Of a DNA stretch of 64,000 bases, positions 28,801 to 37,800 are shown in pieces. The stretch comes from Nocardia africana NBRC 100379 (lineage in GTDB: Bacteria; Actinomycetota; Actinomycetes; Mycobacteriales; Mycobacteriaceae), in contig NZ_BDAV01000002.1 in NCBI RefSeq assembly GCF_001612635.1, positions 62,001 through 126,000 of the forward strand, in the 5' to 3' direction. The notes below the pieces were generated by a model, which saw only the letters and a list, made by a program, of their open reading frames with translations, did not search any database and had not been told where the DNA came from. Position 1 is the stretch's first letter. Every line of letters starts with the position of its first letter. The position numbers and the translations under genes are program-made.

Positions 28801-31800
28801 GCCGGTCGTGGTAACCACGGGCCAGCTGGATGCCGCCCAGATACAGTTCGCCCGCGACGCCTTCGGGCACCAGCCGCAGCCGAGAGTCGAGGATCAGCGC
28901 CCGCATGCCGCGGATCGGCCCGCCGATGGTCACCGCGTCACCGGGCGAGAGCGGATCGCTGATGTTGGTCATGATCGTGGTCTCGGTGGGGCCGTACCCG
29001 TTGTGGAACCGGCGGCCCGAACCGTCCGGCGCGCCACCCCATTTCGCGACCAGATCGGCCGGCACGGCCTCACCGCCGGCGACGATGACCTGCATCGAGG
29101 CCAGCGCGTCCGATTCCAGCGAGGCCAGCACCGACGGGGTGAGGAAGGCATGCGTGACCCGCTGTTCGCGGATCACCTCGGCCAGTTCCTCACCGCCGAA
29201 GGTTCGTGGCGGCACGATCACCAGCGCCCCGCACGCGCCGATGGCCAGCAACAGCTCCAGCATCGAGGCGTCGAAGGACGGCGAGGCGAACGCCAGCGCC
29301 CGCGAATCGCGATCCAGCCGGTAGCGCTCCCGCTGTTCGGCGCTGAAGTTCGCCAGGCCCGCGTGGGTGACCACGACGCCCTTGGGCAGACCGGTCGAAC
29401 CCGAGGTGTAGATGAGGTAGGCGGTGTTGTCCGGGCGCAGCGGGACCGGTCGTTCGGCATCGGAAATCGGTGCGCCGGACAGGGAATCGACCTCGTAGGC
29501 GAAAGCGGGATCGTCCAGCACGATCCAGCCGCCCGCGGTGTCCGGCAGGTTCGCGACCTCGGCCCGCACGGTGACTCCGAAATCCGCGCGGCAGTCGGCG
29601 ACCATGTGCGCGATGCGGTCGTACGGATAGGTCGGGTCGATCGGCACGAACGCCGCACCCGACTTGGCCACCGACCACAGCGCCACCACACCCTCGAGCG
29701 AGCGCGGAATGGCCACCGCCACATGCTTGTCCGGCCCGGCACCCAGTTCGATGAGCCGGCGGGCCAGTTTGGTCGACGCCAGATCCAGCTGGGCATAGGT
29801 GAACGCGCGTCCGCCCACGACCACCGCGGGACCGTCCGGATTCGCCGCGACCGCGGCCGCCATCAGATCCGGCAGCGTGGCGGGCGGGACCGCGGGCAGC
29901 CCGGTGCGGGCGGCGAGATCCTCGCTCTCGGAGCCGACCAGGATGTCGAGATCGCCGACCGCGATATCGGCGTCGTGCGCCACCGCGGCGAGGATCCGGC
30001 CCAGCCGCCGGCCGAAGTCGACGACCGTGTCCCGGTCGAAAAGATCGGTGGCGTAGGTGAACTCGCCGAAGATCCCGGCCTCACCGCCGGATCCGGTGCG
30101 CTGTTCGCGCAGCGTCAGCAGCAGATCGAATTTCGCGGTGTCGGCGGCCGGGTCCAGCGCGGTGAAGCTCAGGCCCGGCAGTTCGAAACTGGTGGCGGCC
30201 AGATTCTCGAACGACAGCGCCACCTGGAACAGCGGATGCCGGGCGGTGGAGCGCTCCGGGTCCAGCGCCTCGACCAGCCGCTCGAACGGCACGTCGGCAT
30301 GGGCGAAGGCACGCAGATCGGTTTCCCGGTTGTCGGCCAGCAGTTCGGCGAAACTGCTGCCCGGCCGCACCCGGCTGCGCAGGACCAGGGTGTTGACGAA
30401 CATGCCGATCAGATCGTCGAGTTCGGCCTCACCGCGGCCCGCGATGGGCGCACCGATGGCGATGTCCTCGGTGCCCGACATGCGGGCCAGGAAGACCGCC
30501 AGGGCGGTGTGCACCACCATGAACACGGTGGAATTGTGCCGCTGCGCCAGTGCGGTGAGACCCGCGTGCACCTGCGAATCGACGGCGAAGTCGACCTTGG
30601 CGCCGGCGAAGCTCTGCACCGCGGGCCGCGGCCGGTCCGCGGGCAACCGCAGCTCGTCCGGCAGGTCGGCGAGTTCGCTTGTCCAATAAGACAATTGGGC
30701 GCTGACCAGGGATTCCGGATCGTCCTCGGCGCCCAGTGCGGCGCGCTGCCACAGCGCGTAATCGGCGTACTGGATCGGCAGCGGCGCCCACGACGGCGCC
30801 TGTCCGGCGGCCCGGGCCACATACGCGGTCATCAGATCCCGGGTCAGCGGGCCCATCGACCAGCCGTCGGCCGCGATGTGGTGGGCGACGAAGACGAGGA
30901 CGAACTCGCTCGCCGAGAGCTGGAACAACCGGATCCGGAACGGGATCTCGGTGGTCACGTCGAATCCGCTCGCGACCTGGTGTCCCACCTCGTGGGCCAC
31001 CCGCTCCTCACCGATCTGCACCGGTTCCAGATCGATGGTCACCGCGCTCGGCGCCAGCACCTGCTGCACCGCGCCGCCGGACTCGGTTTCCGGATAGATG
31101 GTCCGCAGCACCTCGTGCCGGGCCACCAGATCCGCGACCGCCTGCCGCAGCGCGACCACATCGAGCGCACCGGACAGCCGGATGGCGACCGGGATGTTGT
31201 ACACCGTTGCGGCGGTGTCGAACTGGTTGAGGAACCACATCCGCTGCTGAGCGTAGGACAGCGGAACGGCGTCCGGGCGCGGACCGGCGACCAGCGGCAG
31301 TCGCGGCCGCTCGGTTCCGGTGCGCTCCACCCGGGCGGCCAGTGCGCCCACAGTGGCCGCCTCGAACAGCGCGCGCACCGGCACGCGGACCTCGAGCGCG
31401 GCGCCGATCCGCGCGGCCACCTGCGTGGCCAGCAGCGAGTTACCGCCGAGGGCGAAGAAGTCGTCGTCCAGCCCGACCCGGTCGATACCCAGCACCTCGG
31501 CGAAGGTGCCGGCCACGATCTCCTCCACCGGAGTCGAGGGCGCACGGAAGGCGGTGGTCTCGAATTCCGGTTCCGGCAGCGCCTTCCGGTCGAGTTTGCC
31601 GTTCACGGTGAGCGGCAGCGCGTCGAGCACCACGAAGGCCGCGGGCACCATGTAGTTCGGCAGCGCCGCGGCGAGTGCCGACTTCACCTGCGCCACATCG
31701 AGTTCCCGGTCCGCGGAGACCAGATACGCGACCAGCCGATCGCCGGTGCGCGGGTCGGACTTCGCCACCACGACCGCCTGGGCGAGCTGCGGCAGGCGCA

Positions 31801-34800
31801 GCAGCGCCGCCTCGATCTCTCCCAGTTCGATGCGGAAACCGCGCACCTTGACCTGGAAGTCGGTGCGGCCGCGATATTCCAGCTCCCCGTTCGCCGTCCA
31901 GGCCACCAGGTCGCCGGTGCGGTACATGCGCGCGCCGCCCTCGCCGAACGGATCGGCCACGAAGCGGTCCGCGGTCAGATCCGCCCGGCCGAAATAGCCG
32001 CGAGCCAGCTGCGCACCGGCCAGATACAGCTCACCGGAAACGCCCACCGGCACCGGATGCAGGCGCGAATCCAGCACGTACACACTGCTGTTCCACTCGG
32101 GTGCGCCGATCGGCACCGACAGCTCGTCGGCCGCGCCGACGCGGTGCGCGGTGATCGAGACCGCGGCCTCGGTCGGACCGTACAGGTTGTACAGCTCGAC
32201 CTCGGGATGGGCGGCGGCGAACCGCTGCGCCAGCGCCGCGGGCAGCGCCTCACCGATGGCGAGGACTCGCCGCAGCGGGCTGGTCACCTCCGGCACGGTA
32301 TTCGTCCGGGCCTCGGTGAGCAGTGCGTCCAGCATCGACGGCACCACATGCAGGGTGGTGACGCCGCTGCGCCGGATCAGATCGTTCAGATAGGCCGGAT
32401 CGCGATGTCCGTCCGGCGCGGCGATCACCAGGCGTCCGCCCGAGGCCGCCGCGGACCAGAACTCCCAGACCGACAGGTCGAAGGTCGCGGCGGTTTTCAG
32501 CAGGACCGCGTCGTCGGCGCCGAGATCGAATTCGGCGGTCTTCCAGACCAATTGGTTGACGATCGCGCCGTGCGGCACCGCGACGCCCTTGGGGCGGCCG
32601 GTCGAACCGGAGGTGAAGATGACGTAGGCCGTGTGCTGCGCCAGCAGCGGTGCGATCCGGTCGGCGTCGGTGACGGGCCGCGCGGACAGACCGGACAGAT
32701 CCACTTCGTCGAGGCGCACGACGCCCTCGCGCGCCGCGGACCGGCCGGAATCGGCCAGCGCGGGCATCGACTGCGAGCGCCCGCGCCAATCCCGGGTGGC
32801 CGCAGCCGTTGCCGAGGGCGCGCTGCGTCCGGGCAGGTCCGGAATGTCCGAGGTGGTCAGCACGCACACCGGGTCGGCGGAATCGAGGATGTAGCCGACG
32901 CGTTCGGCGGGCTGATCCGGATCGACCGGCACGTACGCGCCGCCGGCCACCGAGACCGCGTACATCGCGACCACCAGATCGACCCCGCGCCGCAGGGCCA
33001 GCGCGACCCGGGCTTCCGGGCCGACACCGAGCGAGATCAGATGCCGGGCAAGGCGTTGGACGCGCTCGCCGAGTTCGCCGTAGGTGAGCTCGGCAGGCGT
33101 ACCGCCGAACTGCTCGTCGGCATCGGCCGTGAGCGCCACGGCGTGCGGCCGCGCGGCGATCGTCGCCGCCAGCAGTTCCGGCAGCGTCGCGGCAGCGACC
33201 GGATGCGACGCGCCGGTCGCGGCACGCTCCAGCTCGGCCCGCTCGGCCGCGGTCAGGATGTCGAGGTCGCCGACCGGGGTACCGGCGTCGGCGACCACAC
33301 CGGCCAGCAGCAGCGACAGCCGCTCGACGATCGATGCGGCGGTGGCGGCGTCGAACAGGTCCGTGGCGTAGGTGAGGAAACCGCCGATGCCGGCGGGATT
33401 TCCGTGCGCGTCGTACGCGTCGGCCACGATCAGATGCAGGTCGAACTGCGAGACGTCCAGATCGGCGTCCACCCCGGCGACGCTCAATCCGGGTAGTTCC
33501 AGTTCGGTGCGCGCCACGTTCTGGAACGACAGGCCCACCTGGAACAGCGGGTGATGCGCGGTGGAACGCGGCGGGTTGAGCACCTCGACCAGCCGCTCGA
33601 ACGGAATGTCGGCGTGGGCGAAGGCCTGCAGATCGGTTTCGCGCTGGCGGGCCAGCAGTTCGGTGAACGGCTCGCCGCGCTCGACCCGGGTCCGGAAGAC
33701 CACGGTGTTGACGAACATGCCGATCAGATCGTCGAGTTCGGCCTCACCGCGACCGGCGACCGGGCTGCCGACGGCGATGTCGTCGCCGCCCGACAGCCGC
33801 GCCAGCAGCAGCGCGAACGCCGAATGCACGACCATGAACAGCGTGGCGCCGTGGGCGCGGGCCAGGTCGACCAGGCCCGCGTGCACCTCGGGTTCGATCC
33901 GCACGTCCACGCGCGCACCGGCCAGTGTCGCCACCGGCGGACGGGGGCGATCGGTGGGCAGCTCCAGCACGTCCGGCAGGCCGGCCAGCTCACGCTGCCA
34001 GTACGAAATCTGCTGGGCGGCAATGGAATCCGATTGCGATTCCGATCCCAGAACGGCACGCTGCCAGAGCGCGTAATCGGCGTACTGCACGCGCAGCGGC
34101 GCCCAGTCCGGCGCCGCGCCGGAGGTGCGGGCGGCATAGGCGGTCATCACATCGCGCACCAGCGGGCCCATCGAGGACGCGTCGGCGGCGATGTGGTGAA
34201 CCACCACGGCGAGCACGTATTCGCGTCGCGAACCGGGGGCGAGATCGGAGATCTCCAGCAGCCGGACCCGCAGTGGAACCTCGGACGTGACATCGAAAGG
34301 CGTTGCGGCCAGGCCGTATACCGCATCCGCGACCGCGGCGGTGGCGGTGCGTTCGGGCCGCAGGCCCAGCCGGGTGTCGGCCGGCAGGATCACCTGCACG
34401 GGCCCCTCGGGGGTCTCCGGGTAGACGGTGCGCAACACCTCGTGCCGTGCGACCACGTCGTCGAGGGCCTCGCCCAGCGCCTCCACATCCAGGCTGCCGG
34501 TCAGGCGCAGCGCGAACGGCAGGTTGTAGGCCGCCGAACCGGAATGCACGGCCTCTTCTGCGGTTTCGGCCTGGTCGAAGCGGTTGAGGAACCACATGCG
34601 CTGCTGCGCCAGCGAGAGCGGCAGCTGTTCCGGGCGTTCGATCGAACCCAGTTCCACGCCGCGCCGGATGTGGGTCTGGGAATCGAGGGTCGCCGCCAGT
34701 CCGGCCACCGTGGGCGTCTCGAACAGCGACCGCACCGGCACCCGGCCGCCGACCGCGGCGCCGAGCCGGGCCACCACCTGCGTGGCGATCAGCGAATTGC

Positions 34801-37800
34801 CGCCCAGGGCGAAGAAGTCGTCGTCCGCGCCGACCCGGTCCAGTCCGAGCACCGAGCCGAAGACCTCGGCGACGATCTCCTCCACCGGAGTACTCGGCGC
34901 CCGGAACTCGCGGCTGCTGAAGGTGGGTTCGGGCAGCGCCTTGCGGTCGAGTTTGCCGCTGGGATTGAGCGGGAAGGCGTCGAGAACCACCACGACCGCC
35001 GGAACCATGTAGGCCGGAAGCGAATCCGCCACGCCGGTGCGCAGGCGCTCGGGGTCGAGAGTGGCGCGCGGCTGTGCCACGACGTAGGCGACCAGTTGAT
35101 CGCCCAGCGCCGAGCCCATCACCAGCGCCACCGCCTGGCTCACGCCCGGCAGCGCCAGCAGCGCCGTCTCGATCTCGCCCAATTCGATGCGCTGGCCGCG
35201 GAACTTCACCTGGAAGTCGGTGCGGCCGATGTAGTCGAGCCGGGCGGGCCGGGTCTCGTCGGCCTCGCGCCACAGCACCAGATCGCCGGTGCGGTACATC
35301 CGCTCGCCGTGGCCGAACGGGTTGGCCACGAACCGGTCCGCGGTCAGGTCCGGGCGGCGTACATAGCCGCGGGCCAGCTGATCACCCGCGAGATACAGCT
35401 CACCGGGCACGCCCACCGGCACCGGATGCAGGCGGCCGTCGAGCACGTAGACGCGAGTGTTCCACTGCGGCAGGCCGATCGGCACGCTCGGGCGGTCGTC
35501 CTCGCCGACCGGCCAGTACGTGACCGATACCGCGGCCTCGGTGGGTCCGTACAGGTTGTGGATGCGCGCATCGCACACCGCGTGCACGGCGTCGGCGGTC
35601 TCCGGCGGCAGGGCCTCGCCGATCACGAAGATGTCCTGCAGCGTCGGGCAGCTACCCGGCGCGATGTGCGCGGCGAAGACGGTGAGCATCGACGGGACGA
35701 AGTCGGTGACCGTAACACCATGCGCCGCAATCGTTTCCGCGACGTACAGCGGATCGCGATGGCCGTCGTGGGTGGCCACCACCAGCTCCGCACCCGCCCG
35801 CAGCGGCATGAAATAGCCCCACAGCGAGACGTCGAAGGTGGTCGCCGTCTTCTGCAGATAGACGTCGCCGCTGCCCAGCGGATACGCGGCCAGCATCCAC
35901 TCGATCTGATTGTTGATCGCGGCGTGCGAGACCGCGACGCCCTTGGGCCGACCGGTGGAACCGGAGGTGAAGATGACGTAGGCCGGATGGTCCGGTCGCA
36001 CCGGCGCGAGCAGTTCGCCGGGCCGGATGGGGCTCGGATCGAAGCGGCCGAGGTCCATGGTGTCCAGCCGCAGCACCGGAATCCGCGCGGGCACCGCGAC
36101 CGTATCGGCGACGGTGGTCACGACGCAGACCGGCTGCGCGGTATCGAGAATGTGCGCGATGCGGTCCACCGGATGATCGGGATCCAGCGGCACGTACGCA
36201 CCACCGGCCGCCACGATCGCGTACATGCCGATCACCAGATCCAGCGATCGGCGGATCGCCAGGCCGACCAGGGCGTCGGGGCCGACACCGCGCGAAATCA
36301 GCAGGCGGGCCAGCTGATTGACCTGCGCGTCGAATTCGGCGTAGGTCAGCTGCGCACCCTCGTAGGTGACCGCCACCGCGTCCGGATTGTGCAGTGCCGC
36401 CCGCCGGTAGCCGTCGAGCAGCAGTTCCGGTTCGACCCGATGCGCGGTGTCGTTCCAGTCCCGCAGGATTCGCAGCCGCTCGGCCGGATCGAGCAGTTCG
36501 ATATCGCCCACGGCAGCCGCCGGATCGGCGGCGATGCCCTCCAGCACCCGCACCAGCCGGTCGGCGTAGGCGGCCACGGTCGGCTCGTCGAACAGATCCA
36601 GCGCGTAGGTGAACATGGCCGATACGCCGGCCGGGGCGCCCGCGTCGGTTCGCGGTACCGCGGTGAGCTGCAGATCGAATTTCGCCACCGCGCCGTCGAA
36701 TTCGACCGTTTCGGCGACCAGCCCGGGCAGCCGCAGCTGCGGCTTCTGCATGTTCTGGAAGAACAGCGCGGCCTGGAACAGCGGATGATGCGCCTGCGAG
36801 CGCACCGGGTCGAGCACCTCCACCAGGCGCTCGAACGGCAGCTCGGCGTGGGAGAAGGCGCCCAGATCGGTGTCCTTCACCGCAGCCAGCAGTTGCTCGA
36901 CCGTCGTCGCGGCGTCGATGCGGGTGCGCAGTACCAGCGTGTTGACGAACATGCCGACCAGCGCGTCGAGTTCGGCCTCACCGCGACCGGCGACCGGGGT
37001 GCCGATGGTGATGTCGTCGGTGCCGCTGGAGCGGGCCAGCAGGATCGCGAATGCCGCGTGCACCACCATGAACAGCGAGGTGCCGGTGCGCTGGGCGAGT
37101 TCCTCGAGCCGGGCGTGCAGCTCGGGCGCGATGTCGAAGGTGTATTCCGCGCCGCGCCCGGAAGCGATCTGCGGGCGCGGGCGATCCGCGGGCAGATCCA
37201 GCCGGTCCGGAATGCCGGCCAAGGTGGTACGCCAGTAGTCGATCTGCTGGGCCGCGAGCGAATCCGGATCGTTCTCGTCGCCGAGCAGCGCCCGTTGCCA
37301 CAGCGCGTAGTCGGCGTACTGCACCGGCAGCGGCTGCCAGCTCGGCCGGGCGCTGTTGCGCCGGGCGAGGAACGCGGCCAGCAGATCGCGCATGAACGGC
37401 GCCACCGAGGCGCCGTCGGCGGCGATGTGATGGACCACCACCGCCACGACGTGGTCGTCGGGTGCCAGTTCGGCCACCGCGATGCGCAGCGGCACCTCGG
37501 CGGCCACGTCGAATCCGGCGAGCAGGTACCCGGCCAGCCACTGCGGCAGTTCGTCCTCGGTCACCGGCTTCGGAGCCAGATCCGGAATCGATTGCGCCGC
37601 GGGCAGAATCACCTGATGTCCGGCGCCGTCCGCGGACGGGTAGACGGTACGCAGCGTTTCGTGACGCTCGATGACGTCGGCGACGGCCGCCTGCAGCGCC
37701 TCCACGTTCAGCGCGCCGGTGAGCCGGATCGCGAACGGGATGTTGTTGGCCGCCGACTCCGGATCGAACTGATTGAGGAACCACATCCGCTGCTGGGCCA

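Noticed and set aside
21512..33496. Open frame of 3994 codons on the plus strand across the NRPS genes
   Set aside because: It lies fully antisense to NRPS2, is rich in Arg, Gly, His and Gln with no domain similarity, and mirrors the codon bias of the minus-strand gene. It is a high-GC shadow.
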